Assembly: GCF_017254915.1 (NCBI RefSeq)
Contig: NZ_JAFKCT010000012.1
Span: 27,766-91,765 of the forward strand
Source: Algoriphagus oliviformis
GTDB taxonomy: Bacteria > Bacteroidota > Bacteroidia > Cytophagales > Cyclobacteriaceae
Direction: 5' to 3'
DNA length: 64,000 nt
A model generated the notes under the pieces. The model had not been told where the DNA came from. It saw only the letters and a list, made by a program, of their open reading frames with translations, and searched no databases. The position numbers were made by a program, and so were the translations under genes. Numbering within the stretch: position 1 is the stretch's first letter; each line of letters begins with the position of its first letter. Positions 35,685 through 44,806 of this stretch are shown here, one piece after another.

Positions 35685-38600
35685 ATGAAACAACAACTCT
35701 ACCAATGGAGGAAAAACCTCCCGTTGACCCTCATCTGGCTGTGCCTTTGGGCTTCTCTGGCCTCAGCCCAGCAGCAGGTACGAGGCAAGATCACGGATGA
35801 TCTCGGAGAGGCGCTTCCTGGAGCCTCGATCATCATCAAGGGCACTACCCAAGGCACCATCTCCGACATAGATGGAATATTTACTCTTAACACCAAAGAG
35901 GGAGACGTCCTCGTATTCACCTTTATCGGCTTCAACTCGGAAGAGCGGACGGTAGGCACTTCTGCTGAAATAAACGTCCAGTTGAGTCCCGACACCAAGA
36001 ACCTGGATGAAGTAGTCGTGGTAGGCTACGGCACCCAGTCAAAAAAAGAGATCACAGGCGCCGTAGCGCAGGTCAAGGCCGAAACGATCTCCAAATCTCC
36101 TGTCTCGGACGTAGGCGAAGCCATCCAAGGCCAAGTGGCCGGAGTCGATGTACAGGCAGCCAGTGGTCGGCCGGGGCAGCCCGCCAACATCCAAATCCGC
36201 GGTGTGGGATCCCTCATGGGCGCGCTGGAGCCGCTATACGTAGTGGATGGAGTCCCCTACCAAAGCAATCCCAACATCTCCCCGGATCAGATAGAATCCA
36301 TGGACATCCTCAAGGACGGAGCCGCCGCCTCAGTCTACGGCACACGAGCCTCCAATGGCGTCATCCTAATCACCACCAAGCGGGGTAAAAAAGGCAACAT
36401 CCTCGTCGATCTGAATGCCTACGCCGGGGTACAAAACATCACCTCCGGCACTCCACTGATGAATGCACAGCAACAGATGTATGCCGAAGAGGTCAAGCTG
36501 CAGGCGCTGGGACGCGACCCGTTGATCTTCTTCTTTAATCCCGACGCCCTGGATTATGATTCGGACTTCGTAGGCGATGTGCAAAACAACAACGCGCTCA
36601 TCCAAAACTACGGGTTGGGGATTTCCGGTGGTACGGAGCACCTCTTGGTCAACTTCAACACCAACTACTTCAACCAGGACGGTGTACTGATCAACTCCGG
36701 CTTTGACAGACTGAGCAACCGCCTGACGGCACAGTTTAACAGAGGCAAATTCAAAGCTTTCGCGAGCATTGGCTATACGGAAGAAAAGCGAACCCAGGAA
36801 CCCTGGTCGCTCTACGAATACTCCATCGCCCAGAGGCCTTGGCTTGCCCCGCTAAACTCCCTGCAGTCCGTCGGCGAAAACAACGTGCAGATTCCCGTCG
36901 ACAACGCCATCCTCTACAGCTACCTATCCCGGGAGCTCGAAAACGTGGATGAGCGCAAAACAAACGCCAGCAACATCGCCATGAACCTCGAATACGAGCT
37001 GATCGACGGACTGAGCTTCAAGATCAACCTGGGCAGCAATTCTTGGAATTACCGAAGGGTATTTTTCAGGCCCCAATACCTGGTCACTAACAGAGACGGC
37101 TCCTACAACCCCACCGCGTCCCGCGAAGATGCCCTGCTCAATGAAGACTACACCTTCACCCAAAGAAACACCATCGAAAATATCCTGGCCTACGACCGGG
37201 AGTTTGGAAAACACAAAATCAATGTGACCGGTGTGGCATCTTGGGAAAAATACACCTCCAAGCAGATAGGAACAGGGATCATCGGCCTACTGAGCAACGA
37301 TACGCCCGTACTCGGAGCGGGCCAGCAGGCCACCAAGCCGACCAGTTTCGACTACGTCAATACCCTCAGCGGCCTTATGGGCCGGGTGCAGTACAACTAT
37401 GACGAGCGCTACCTGATCTCCGGTAGCTACAGAAGGGACGGCTCATCCAACTTTGGCCAGAGCAACGTCTATGGAGACTTTTTTGGCGTGTCTGCCGGCT
37501 GGAACATCTCCGAAGAAGGGTTTTTCCAAAACGGAAACGCCGACTTCATCGACAACCTCAAAGTGAGGGGAAGCTATGCTCAGGTAGGGAACCAAAGTAT
37601 CCCACCCTACACCTATGCCAGTCAGATTGAGAGCGGGGTCAACTACCTCTTTGGACCAGACGAAGACCTATACAACGGGGCTATCCAGCGACGCTACTCC
37701 AATCCAAACGTAAAATGGGAGTCCAGCATCTCCTCCAACATCGGCTTGGACCTGGCAATGTTTTCCAACAGGCTGAACTTCACCATGGACCTGTACCACA
37801 ACGAAAAACAGGACATGCTTTTGCCACGAGCCACTCCTCCCTCCGGCGGAGCCTACCACCCTGGAGCGGTGGGCACTTATAGCCCCATCATCGTCAACGC
37901 TGGTAACATGACCAACCGCGGAATCGAGCTTTCGCTCTCCTACCGAACCGAATACGCCTCTGGTTTCAAGTGGAACCTGGCCTCTACCTTTACCAAAAAC
38001 CAAAACGAAATCACCGACTTGGAAGGGATAGAGCGGGGATACGGCAACGGCCAACCTTCCTCCTCTCTGGGCCCCAATGTGGACTACACCACTTTCTTTG
38101 CTGTAGGCTATGAGGCAGGGGCATTTTTCCTCGTGCAGCACCAGGGCGTCATCAAGACCCAAGAGCAACTGGCGGAGTACAAGAAAATAATGCCCAGTGC
38201 CCAGATCGGCGACATGATGTATAAGGACCAGCTGACTGAAGACACCGACGGCGATGGAGTACCTGATGCAGGGAATGGACGAATAGACGAGAATGACCGG
38301 GTGTATTCCGGCTCTGGCCAAGCCAAATTCAACATCGGGCTAAGCGGGAATTTTGAATACAAGGGGTTTGACCTGTATGTTCAAAACTATTTTTCCTATG
38401 GCGCCAAACTCTACAACGGATCGCGCTACTACGCCTACACCCAAGGTAGACACCTAGACCAATACTACATGTGGACACCCCAAAATGCGGACTCGGACAT
38501 CCCGACTGACCGGGGCGATGGCTATCACAACAACGTACGCGCTAGATCCGACTTTTTCCTGGAAGACGGTTCCTACTTCCGCATCCGAAACATCACCCTG

Positions 38601-38807
38601 GGCTATACCATCCCAGTGACGGCGACCAACAAGATCGGCGTGAACAAGGCGAGGATCTATGGCACCGCCATGAACCCCTTCACTTTCACCCAATACACCG
38701 GATATGATCCTGAAGTTGGCGGAAACGGCATCAGTACCAGAGGCGTGGACCAGGGCAATTACCCGGTCACCCGCCGGTTCATCTTCGGAATCCAGGTCCA
38801 ATTCTAA
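35685..38807 (+). CDS. SusC/RagA-type TonB-dependent outer-membrane transporter
   Basis: 1040 residues. Signal peptide to about residue 28 (SLASAQQ), carboxypeptidase-regulatory-like domain (VRGKITDDLGEALPGASIIIKG...TISDIDGIFTL, about 31-110), TonB box/plug start (LDEVVVVGYGTQSKKEITGAV, about 107-127), the plug motif PLYVVDGVPYQS, then a 22-strand barrel ending in an aromatic C-terminus (RRFIFGIQVQF). It imports oligosaccharides with the SusD lid encoded 13 bp downstream. Genomic context makes agaro/porphyran oligosaccharides the likely cargo. There is no N-terminal extension with an anti-sigma-interacting domain, consistent with control by the SusR-like regulator. Confidence 0.96.
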   Translation: MKQQLYQWRKNLPLTLIWLCLWASLASAQQQVRGKITDDLGEALPGASIIIKGTTQGTISDIDGIFTLNTKEGDVLVFTFIGFNSEERTVGTSAEINVQLSPDTKNLDEVVVVGYGTQSKKEITGAVAQVKAETISKSPVSDVGEAIQGQVAGVDVQAASGRPGQPANIQIRGVGSLMGALEPLYVVDGVPYQSNPNISPDQIESMDILKDGAAASVYGTRASNGVILITTKRGKKGNILVDLNAYAGVQNITSGTPLMNAQQQMYAEEVKLQALGRDPLIFFFNPDALDYDSDFVGDVQNNNALIQNYGLGISGGTEHLLVNFNTNYFNQDGVLINSGFDRLSNRLTAQFNRGKFKAFASIGYTEEKRTQEPWSLYEYSIAQRPWLAPLNSLQSVGENNVQIPVDNAILYSYLSRELENVDERKTNASNIAMNLEYELIDGLSFKINLGSNSWNYRRVFFRPQYLVTNRDGSYNPTASREDALLNEDYTFTQRNTIENILAYDREFGKHKINVTGVASWEKYTSKQIGTGIIGLLSNDTPVLGAGQQATKPTSFDYVNTLSGLMGRVQYNYDERYLISGSYRRDGSSNFGQSNVYGDFFGVSAGWNISEEGFFQNGNADFIDNLKVRGSYAQVGNQSIPPYTYASQIESGVNYLFGPDEDLYNGAIQRRYSNPNVKWESSISSNIGLDLAMFSNRLNFTMDLYHNEKQDMLLPRATPPSGGAYHPGAVGTYSPIIVNAGNMTNRGIELSLSYRTEYASGFKWNLASTFTKNQNEITDLEGIERGYGNGQPSSSLGPNVDYTTFFAVGYEAGAFFLVQHQGVIKTQEQLAEYKKIMPSAQIGDMMYKDQLTEDTDGDGVPDAGNGRIDENDRVYSGSGQAKFNIGLSGNFEYKGFDLYVQNYFSYGAKLYNGSRYYAYTQGRHLDQYYMWTPQNADSDIPTDRGDGYHNNVRARSDFFLEDGSYFRIRNITLGYTIPVTATNKIGVNKARIYGTAMNPFTFTQYTGYDPEVGGNGISTRGVDQGNYPVTRRFIFGIQVQF

Positions 38808-38820
38808 ACCCAAAACTGCA

Positions 38821-40545
38821 ATGACAATGACACTCAAAACATACAAACGCTCGGCGCTCTGCATGGCCCTATGCTCCAGCCTCCTCGTTGGCTGCGGCAC
38901 GGACTTCCTGTACGAGACCAACCCCAACGCCATAACCACGGATACGTTCTGGGAAAACTCCTCCCAATTCCAAAGCGGACTTGCGACCGTGTACGGCGCC
39001 CTACAATTCCAGTCGATCAGCGGGGAAGGGCTGGTGAATGAAATGATCCTGGGAGACATAGGCGGAACAGAGTCATGGTATCGCCCTACGACCTACCGCA
39101 ATCTCACCTACAACGATGCCAGCGACCAGGTTACCAACAAGTGGAATGAACTCTATATCGGCATCTTCCGCGCCAACCAAGTCATCAATCAGCTCGCCGA
39201 TGCGGATGACAATCTATTTGGGCTAGGCGAAAAGCAAAGTATTGAAGCCCAGGCTAGGTTTCTGCGGGCGTTCTTCTATTTCCAGCTGGCCACGACCTAC
39301 GGCCAGGCGGTAATCCGTACGGCGGTCCCCGTGACAGACGAGGACTTCAACAAAGCCCCCAGCAGCAAGGAGGAGATCTTTGAAAACGTGGTTCTTCCGG
39401 ATTTGGAGTTTGCCAGAAACCACCTTCCAAAAACCTGGGACACCAAAAACCTCGGTCGCGCCACTTGGGGAGCAGCCACCGCCCTTTACGGCAAAACCCT
39501 GCTTTTTCAAGAAAAATGGACAGAAGCTGCAAATGCGCTCAAGAGCGTGATCGACTCCAAAGTGTATGCACTCACGCCCAAAATCAGGGACAACTTTTCG
39601 GAGGAAAACGAATTCAACGAGGAGTCCATCTTTGAAGTGGCCTACAATTCCGAAATCAACCCGGGTGCAAACGGCTCTGTGGTAGACGATGATCCCAATA
39701 GAACCGGGGCAGAAGCAACCAATATCGCCACAGCACTGGGTCAGTTGAACTTCGGTGCCTACAATACCCTCCTGCCCAGCTACTATCTCCATGAGCTGTA
39801 TGTGAACGATGTGGTGGATCCCAAAAACCCCATCAACAAGGGAAATAGCCAGTCGGTACGGATGTCTGCATCCATTGTCCCGAAAAACGGCGAGGGACTC
39901 TACTACCTCCTTCCTATCGGCGCTCGTGCGGGCTGGGCTTTTGGTCAAAGCGCTTACATCAAAAAGTTTACAAACTGGTACCACCTCCCCAATGAAGACG
40001 GGAACTCCCGCTCCGGGATTAATTTTCGCCACATCAGGCTCGCAGACGTGTACCTCATGTATGCGGAAGCGCTGCTCAACGCAGGCGGCTCGGTAGATGA
40101 AGCGATTTTCTACATCGACGAAATCAGAACCCGGGCAGGCGTCATCACGCTCCAGCAATACCTAGCCGATAACAACAACACCTTTCCACAGCTGCACATC
40201 AGCAAACAAGTCCACGGGGTGCAACCGATGGTGGCCCCTAGCGCCCAAAGCGTCATGACCCATATCCGACGGGTAGAGCGTCCGCTAGAGCTGGCCTTCG
40301 AAGGGCATCGATGGAAAGACCTCGTCCGTTGGGGTATTGTGCAGGAAGTATTCTCCGAGCTCAGACAGGACGAAATCTGGAGAGAAGCGCACAAAAACGA
40401 GATTTTCGATCAAGCGCCCATCTACATCGTCGAACGCATCCGACCGGACTTTCTCCTCTCCTCGGCCAACTACAATCCAGCCGCACACAACTACTTTCCT
40501 GTTCCCGCCCAAGAGCTACAGACTAACAACTCGATTGGCAAATAA
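38821..40545 (+). CDS. SusD/RagB-family glycan-binding lipoprotein
   Basis: 574 residues from the ATG at 38821, 13 bp after susC; the open frame reaches back into susC, but only this start gives the lipoprotein signal (lipobox LLVGC, C25). The N-terminal SusD region follows (TDFLYETNPNAITTDTFWENSSQFQSGLATVYGAL) with TPR-like RFLRAFFYFQLATTYG, and the C-terminal RRVERPLELAFEGHRWKDLVRWG signature of SusD proteins. It forms the hinged lid over the SusC barrel on the cell surface and binds incoming oligosaccharide. Confidence 0.96.
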   Translation: MTMTLKTYKRSALCMALCSSLLVGCGTDFLYETNPNAITTDTFWENSSQFQSGLATVYGALQFQSISGEGLVNEMILGDIGGTESWYRPTTYRNLTYNDASDQVTNKWNELYIGIFRANQVINQLADADDNLFGLGEKQSIEAQARFLRAFFYFQLATTYGQAVIRTAVPVTDEDFNKAPSSKEEIFENVVLPDLEFARNHLPKTWDTKNLGRATWGAATALYGKTLLFQEKWTEAANALKSVIDSKVYALTPKIRDNFSEENEFNEESIFEVAYNSEINPGANGSVVDDDPNRTGAEATNIATALGQLNFGAYNTLLPSYYLHELYVNDVVDPKNPINKGNSQSVRMSASIVPKNGEGLYYLLPIGARAGWAFGQSAYIKKFTNWYHLPNEDGNSRSGINFRHIRLADVYLMYAEALLNAGGSVDEAIFYIDEIRTRAGVITLQQYLADNNNTFPQLHISKQVHGVQPMVAPSAQSVMTHIRRVERPLELAFEGHRWKDLVRWGIVQEVFSELRQDEIWREAHKNEIFDQAPIYIVERIRPDFLLSSANYNPAAHNYFPVPAQELQTNNSIGK

Positions 40546-40556
40546 TCCCGAAACCA

Positions 40557-42131
40557 ATGAAAAAACATATCAATACTATTTTGGCGATGGCTGCGATGCT
40601 TCTTTCGCAGTCCTGTGAAGATCCCTACGAGGGGATCAACCTAAGTGAGCCCAGCCACCAGGTGATCGTCACCTCGGAGATGGACTTTGACAACACCGTG
40701 CAGGTGGACGGCAGCCTCACTTTTGGGGACATATCCGCAGGCGTAGTCTCCAGGGTTTGGACATTTCCCGAGGGCGTGGTAGATATCGAAGGGTCAGATA
40801 ATGACCTCACCTCCACGGAAGCAAATGTAAAGACCATCTTCAAGGCGGTAGGAACCCACGAGGTAAAGCTGCACCAAGTATTCAAGGATGATGCCTTCGT
40901 GGGTTTGGAGCAGCGCGGCAAAGAACTAGACACTACCCTGGTGATCCGGGTACTCAGCGAGATCGGCCTGACAGTCTCCGCCAACGTACTCAATGCTGAT
41001 GGCACACTCGGGAAAGCGCTCTCCACACAAGCTGGCGCCCTAAATGAAGTCATGGCCGGCAGCTGGGTGAGGTACACCGTGCAGGCAGAGGGCGAGCCCT
41101 CTGTCTATCATTGGAACCTGGAGGGAGGTGATCCGGCCTTTTCTTCGGAGGTGGTCGAAACCCTCGACGTGCGTTACAAAAAAGTGGGTGAGTTTGATTT
41201 TGGCCTGATCGCTTCCCGGCCTAGGCCCCAGGGTGAATTTGTGCTTGAGACCACAGATTTCCTGAAAATCGTGCCATCCACAGAGCCGGTGACCTTGGAC
41301 GGAGCCCAAGAGCGAAGCGGAGGCATAGCGCTTAACTTCAGCCGGGAAATGAACGGCACGACTCTAGACCCAGCCGACTTCTCCGTAAGTATCACCAATA
41401 AAGGCAATTCCATCCCGGTCTCTGTGGCATCGGCGACACTGGATCCCAACGAAAGAAACTTTGTAGTCCTCTCACTCGAAAATCAGACCATCTTCAACGA
41501 TGACAAGGTAACCGTCTCCTACACTCCCGGAGAATTGGCTACGGCAGACGGGGTGCTCGCGTCGGCATTCTCTGACATCCCAGTGGTCTTCTTAGGCGAA
41601 AACATACTGAAGAAAACAGCCTTTGACTACAGCTTCGAAAGCTCCTCCAGCACCAACTGGCCTTACCAATGGTGGGGAGCTCCTTGGGACAAATACAAGT
41701 TTAGCATCAGCAATGCCCAGTCGAAAGACGGGAAAAAGAGCGGCTACGTGGTGATGGAACCCGCCGGAGGTATGATTATCGGCCATACGGACAACTCCAA
41801 TACACCGATCACCTTCCCCGCCGAAAAGGGAAAAACCTATGAAATCGGCGTCTGGGTGTACATGGAGGACCTCGGCAACAATGACCCCGCCGCCAACCCT
41901 CCCGACCTGAGATTCTATTGGGCCCCAAATACAAACTGGGGAGTGGGCCCCAACCCGGCCTTCACTGCTGATTTTGAAATTGGAAAATGGGTCTATAGCT
42001 CCATGCTGGTGGAATTTGCAGCCAGCGGAAACTACAGCCTCAACATTCGCGGGCAAAACCAGGGCAACAATCAAACGCTCAAATTCTATATGGACAACAT
42101 CTCAGTATCTGAGGCCAAGCTAAGAAAATAA
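40557..42131 (+). CDS. Surface glycan-binding lipoprotein in the SusE/F position
   Basis: 524 residues, lipoprotein signal with C20 (LLSQSCEDPYEG). Order: PKD-like Ig domains (about 35-225, WTFPEGVVDIEGSDN and VYHWNLEGGDP), a SwmB-type Ig-like domain (about 235-340, GIALNFSREMNGTTLDPADFSV) and a C-terminal jelly roll of the CBM4/CBM22 type (about 345-524, SSTNWPYQWWGAPWDKYKF to FYMDNISV). PUL-encoded proteins in this position bind polysaccharide at the cell surface and pass it to SusCD. It is 11 bp after susD and ends at a terminator, completing a three-gene transcript. Ligand inferred as agar or porphyran. Confidence 0.85.
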   Translation: MKKHINTILAMAAMLLSQSCEDPYEGINLSEPSHQVIVTSEMDFDNTVQVDGSLTFGDISAGVVSRVWTFPEGVVDIEGSDNDLTSTEANVKTIFKAVGTHEVKLHQVFKDDAFVGLEQRGKELDTTLVIRVLSEIGLTVSANVLNADGTLGKALSTQAGALNEVMAGSWVRYTVQAEGEPSVYHWNLEGGDPAFSSEVVETLDVRYKKVGEFDFGLIASRPRPQGEFVLETTDFLKIVPSTEPVTLDGAQERSGGIALNFSREMNGTTLDPADFSVSITNKGNSIPVSVASATLDPNERNFVVLSLENQTIFNDDKVTVSYTPGELATADGVLASAFSDIPVVFLGENILKKTAFDYSFESSSSTNWPYQWWGAPWDKYKFSISNAQSKDGKKSGYVVMEPAGGMIIGHTDNSNTPITFPAEKGKTYEIGVWVYMEDLGNNDPAANPPDLRFYWAPNTNWGVGPNPAFTADFEIGKWVYSSMLVEFAASGNYSLNIRGQNQGNNQTLKFYMDNISVSEAKLRK

Positions 42132-42157
42132 TAGGCAGATAGGGTTTACTTGCACAT

Positions 42158-42198
42158 AGGTAGCTGGCGAAGTTCCGTCAGCTGCCTTTGTCTTTTTT
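42158..42198 (+). terminator. Rho-independent terminator after susCDE
   Basis: A 12-bp stem with two G-U pairs (AGGTAGCTGGCG at 42158-42169, CGTCAGCTGCCT at 42176-42187), a 6-nt loop and TTGTCTTTTTT. It ends the utilisation locus on the right. Confidence 0.9.
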
Positions 42199-42689
42199 GA
42201 TCAGATTCAGCACTATCATTCTCAATACCCTTCTTCGAATTCAATAGTATCTATCGACTCCGACTAGTGCTGTACGGAAAACCCGTTCCTCCAGTCTTGC
42301 AGCCTAGGAAATCATGAACATTTACACCCTGATCTTTCGGTCAAAAAAAGCTGGCCTCAAAGTGCCGGCTAACAGCTAAGCAATAACTTCAATTAACACC
42401 AAGCTCTAGCCTCCGTAACTTTTAGCAATTCCGAATTTGCCTTCTCACATTTAAAAAAAACACCAATGCTCTATTCCACTAAACTTGTCCAAATAGCAAA
42501 AAATGGGCTATTGACTGACATCTCTAATGGTCGTGGGAATTCTGTTTAAATTCTAGTTCGCTTCAAGTGGAGAGATAATGCAGCAGAAAAAAAGAGGTCC
42601 AAAAGAAGGACAAATTTGAGTAATTTGGAGCGAATTGGAATCGATTTAAATCGGCGCTAATTCACAACCTGTATCAGAAATCCTATAAA

Positions 42690-42720
42690 ACACAAAAAGC
42701 CGATCATTTCTGACCGGCTT
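42690..42720 (-). terminator. Orphan rho-independent terminator on the reverse strand
   Basis: AAGCCGATCA (42697-42706) pairs with TGACCGGCTT (42711-42720), with one wobble and a TTTC loop; on the reverse strand it is followed by TTTTTGTGTTTT. It directly follows a tRNA-like 3' end (42722-42735), the normal order for a tRNA gene and its terminator, but the tRNA body is missing. Confidence 0.75.
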
Positions 42721-42721
42721 C

Positions 42722-42735
42722 GTAGTAGCGGGAAC
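42722..42735 (-). other. tRNA 3'-end remnant (candidate attachment site)
   Basis: Read on the reverse strand, GTTCCCGCTACTAC resembles the end of a T-arm and acceptor strand of a bacterial tRNA (as in genes with a GCGGGAA acceptor), followed by a proper terminator. Upstream there is no T-loop, anticodon arm or D-arm, so the gene is truncated. This is what remains when a tRNA-targeting integrative element leaves a duplicated 3' end. Confidence 0.45.
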
Positions 42736-43063
42736 AGCGCTATAAACTTCAATTGATTTTCAGTGACTTATAAGAAAAGGGGGACAAAAAGGGGGACAGG
42801 TTCATTTTGCTTTTACTTTTTTAAATTTATTTGAATTGAATCAATTCGAACCTTTCAAAACATGCATCTAAACGTCGTATAGGCACTTTTTAAGTTTATG
42901 TTTTTTGAATGATCTTTTTTCTTTTTGATGTGAAATCAGAAAACGAACCTATTTTAGCTAGGGCCAAAACTAGAAAATGAACCTTTGAATTTCCTGCAAA
43001 TTTGAAGGTATTTGAGTTGTCTCAGTATTTAAATAATTCGAATGGTTTAGAGTCTCATCTCAG

Positions 43064-43108
43064 CCTCGTACAATTCGTACGGTACGAGGTGTACGAGGTG
43101 TACGAATT
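43064..43108. repeat. Five-unit iteron-like cluster of a 9-bp motif
   Basis: The sequence consists of two inverted units (CCTCGTAC, AATTCGTAC), a central G, and three direct units (GTACGAGGT, GTACGAGGT, GTACGAATT). The centre is a perfect palindrome TCGTAC-G-GTACGA. Arrays like this serve as protein-binding sites (operators, iterons or transposon-end sites). No adjacent intact gene identifies the partner. Confidence 0.7.
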
Positions 43109-43368
43109 TAGGATTTTTGAGTACCTACCTGATAATAGCCATTCCCCCATAAGCGAGGACAGGAGTTGAGCAGATCTTGTTGAGAAATGAACTGATTTAT
43201 GGGGAGGAAAGTGGCCTTCCACCAAGACAATGGCAGAAACCCTAGAGAACGGCAAAGGACAGGCTATTGACACGTGCTTATCGAGTGGCTCTGGTAAACC
43301 ATCAAATACTAGATATACCGACGAAAGTACCCTATCGTGCCGCTCGAAAGCACACCATTAATACCGGC

Positions 43369-43476
43369 GCAAAGGTCACCAAATACATGGACTACCACAA
43401 CCATCGAAGAAGGCTCTCCAACTTGGACCACGGCATCCCGGTGAAAGTCAATTTCTCGGTCGAACAGGTGGCATGA
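43369..43476 (+). pseudogene. Transposase C-terminal fragment (IS3-like)
   Basis: The peptide AKVTKYMDYHNHRRRLSNLD followed by HGIPVKV resembles the C-terminal YxDxYNxxRxHSxLxxxTP motif of IS3-type DDE transposases. Nothing upstream in any frame restores the catalytic core. The conserved H-S and T-P are altered. Low-confidence identification, listed because the adjacent istB remnant shows this is a transposon graveyard. Confidence 0.35.
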
Positions 43477-43484
43477 AAGCGAGT

Positions 43485-44066
43485 TTCGTGCATACTTGGT
43501 CGCAAACCATTCCTTTCCTGAAGATTGGAGGTATGCTCTCATAGCCAGAAGCTTGTGCAATGCTAAACTCTGATATAGGGCGGCGGGGGAAGAACTCGAC
43601 TTCCAGCCCAACCGCTTGTTGGACAAAAATCTAGTCCTCGGACTGTCAGAGGGAGGTTAAATTATAAAGGGAGAAAACATTCTGGTGACAGACTGAATCG
43701 GTATAGGCAAAAGGTACCTTGCCTGCGCCTTGGGAAATCAGGCCTGCAGCAAAGGAAAAAAATTTCTTTACACAAAGACCACCCTATTGCACACCCAGCC
43801 CAAATTTGCAAAAATGGACGGCTCGGTAATCAAGGAGATGATCAAGCTCAAAAAAACAGGAAGTGTTCGCCCTTATTGACTTCGGCATCCAGCCACTGCA
43901 CATCCAAAGCAGAATGGCGTTAATGGAAAGCATAAAAGATCGTCACGGCAAAAAATCAACGATCATCACCTCGCAGCTTCCAGTCCAGGCTTTGTATGAA
44001 GTGAAAGGTGACCAAAACTTAGCCAATGTGAGATGGGCCGGGTTGTTCATGACGCTCATCAGGTAG
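43485..44066 (+). pseudogene. istB: istB (IS21 helper ATPase) pseudogene
   Basis: Reading one frame gives IstB-like sequence with three in-frame stops (TGA 43571, TAA 43658, TGA 43694) and then a +1 frameshift near 43861. Recognisable parts are EELDFQPNRLLDKNLVLGLS, the decayed P-loop IGIGKR followed by YLACALGNQAC, AKMDGSVIKEMIKLKKTG, then after the shift VFALIDFGIQPL (Walker B; one Asp lost) and MESIKDRHGKKSTIITSQLP (sensor motif). The order and spacing are those of IstB proteins of about 250 residues. The gene is clearly inactive; no istA partner or terminal repeats were found. Confidence 0.85.
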
Positions 44067-44197
44067 AATTACAGAAGTTATCCCTGAGAAAAAAGAAAAA
44101 TAATCAACCCAGCACTTAATTTAGTGAACCTGAGTATCCGCTTTTCCACCCTAAAATTCCAATCAATTCGAGGGGGAAAATTCTCAGGATTCTATTC

Positions 44198-44785
44198 CTA
44201 ATTCAAGCGCTCTACATAAAATTCCCCTTCCGTGATTGTCACCATATCCTTTTTGACAATATCATAAACCTTACCCCCAAAAGTACCCCTGGCATATTCT
44301 CCAGTGAGTTCCGAGATGATGACTACTGGCGCTTCTTTTTCCACATCCGAAACGTAGTTTTTTTGATGTCCCTCTGTGTAATAACCTATTGTTGCACCCT
44401 TCAGTCCAAAACCCGTTTCTTCAAATGGCTCCAAAAAATCATATCGCTTGGTGGTTATTGGGTCTGAATCCTTAATAAAAATGGTGAATCCACCTCTGCT
44501 CCCGTTTGCTACTTCATCGAGTTCACCTCCTACTATAGATGCCTGATGAACGCCTGCCATGATTCTTACCATAGAAAATTGCAGCAAATCAGGATCATTG
44601 AACTTTATTAGTTCCCCGTCCACTTGTGCCTGGATGTAATAAGGATAGTCTTCACTGGAATCAATTTCCTCGCCCAAGGCTTCCAGTTCATATTCTTGGT
44701 TTTTACTTTTTGTCGAAGTGGAGCAACCGAACATGGTTAATGCAATGAATCCTAGTAGGATTCGGAATATTAGTGTCTTTTTCAT
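44198..44785 (-). CDS. Lipoprotein of unknown function (last gene of cytolysin-associated operon)
   Basis: 195 residues with a lipoprotein signal (KTLIFRILLGFIALTMFGCSTS, C21). The mature part is beta-rich without cysteines or known motifs (YYIQAQVDGELIKFND, GGFTIFIKD, GEYARGTFGGKVYDI), compatible with a small beta sandwich. The segment ITELTGEYARGTFGGKVYD-like is reminiscent of DUF-type lipoproteins that end with a GTF(x)G(x)V motif in Bacteroidota. I assign no function. It is 21 bp downstream of the 235-residue protein gene and is the 3' end of a seven-gene transcript starting at 50370. Confidence 0.8.
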   Translation of the reverse strand: MKKTLIFRILLGFIALTMFGCSTSTKSKNQEYELEALGEEIDSSEDYPYYIQAQVDGELIKFNDPDLLQFSMVRIMAGVHQASIVGGELDEVANGSRGGFTIFIKDSDPITTKRYDFLEPFEETGFGLKGATIGYYTEGHQKNYVSDVEKEAPVVIISELTGEYARGTFGGKVYDIVKKDMVTITEGEFYVERLN

Positions 44786-44806
44786 TGTAGGGTTTGATTT
44801 TAGGAC

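Larger units (their letters stand above)
42199..43368. other. Non-coding stretch with no intact gene
   Basis: About 1.2 kb of AT-rich sequence without a credible gene in either strand. It holds the terminator and tRNA-end remnant near 42.7 kb, a duplicated GGGGGACA sequence at 42780-42798 and the 9-mer repeat at 43064-43108. A 21-codon frame at 42314 (MNIYTLIFRSKKAG...) faintly recalls the N-terminus of a tyrosine integrase but is too short to call. Confidence 0.55.

Noticed and set aside
39223..40158. Reverse-strand frame of 311 codons opposite susD
   Set aside because: Antisense shadow of a clear SusD gene; Cys/His-rich translation without any known pattern.
42314..42379. Integrase N-terminal fragment (MNIYTLIFRSKKAG...)
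   Set aside because: Only about 20 codons with weak resemblance; not enough to support a call.
42722..42800. Complete tRNA gene
   Set aside because: Only a T-arm/acceptor-like end is present; no anticodon or D-arm can be folded in the adjacent sequence.
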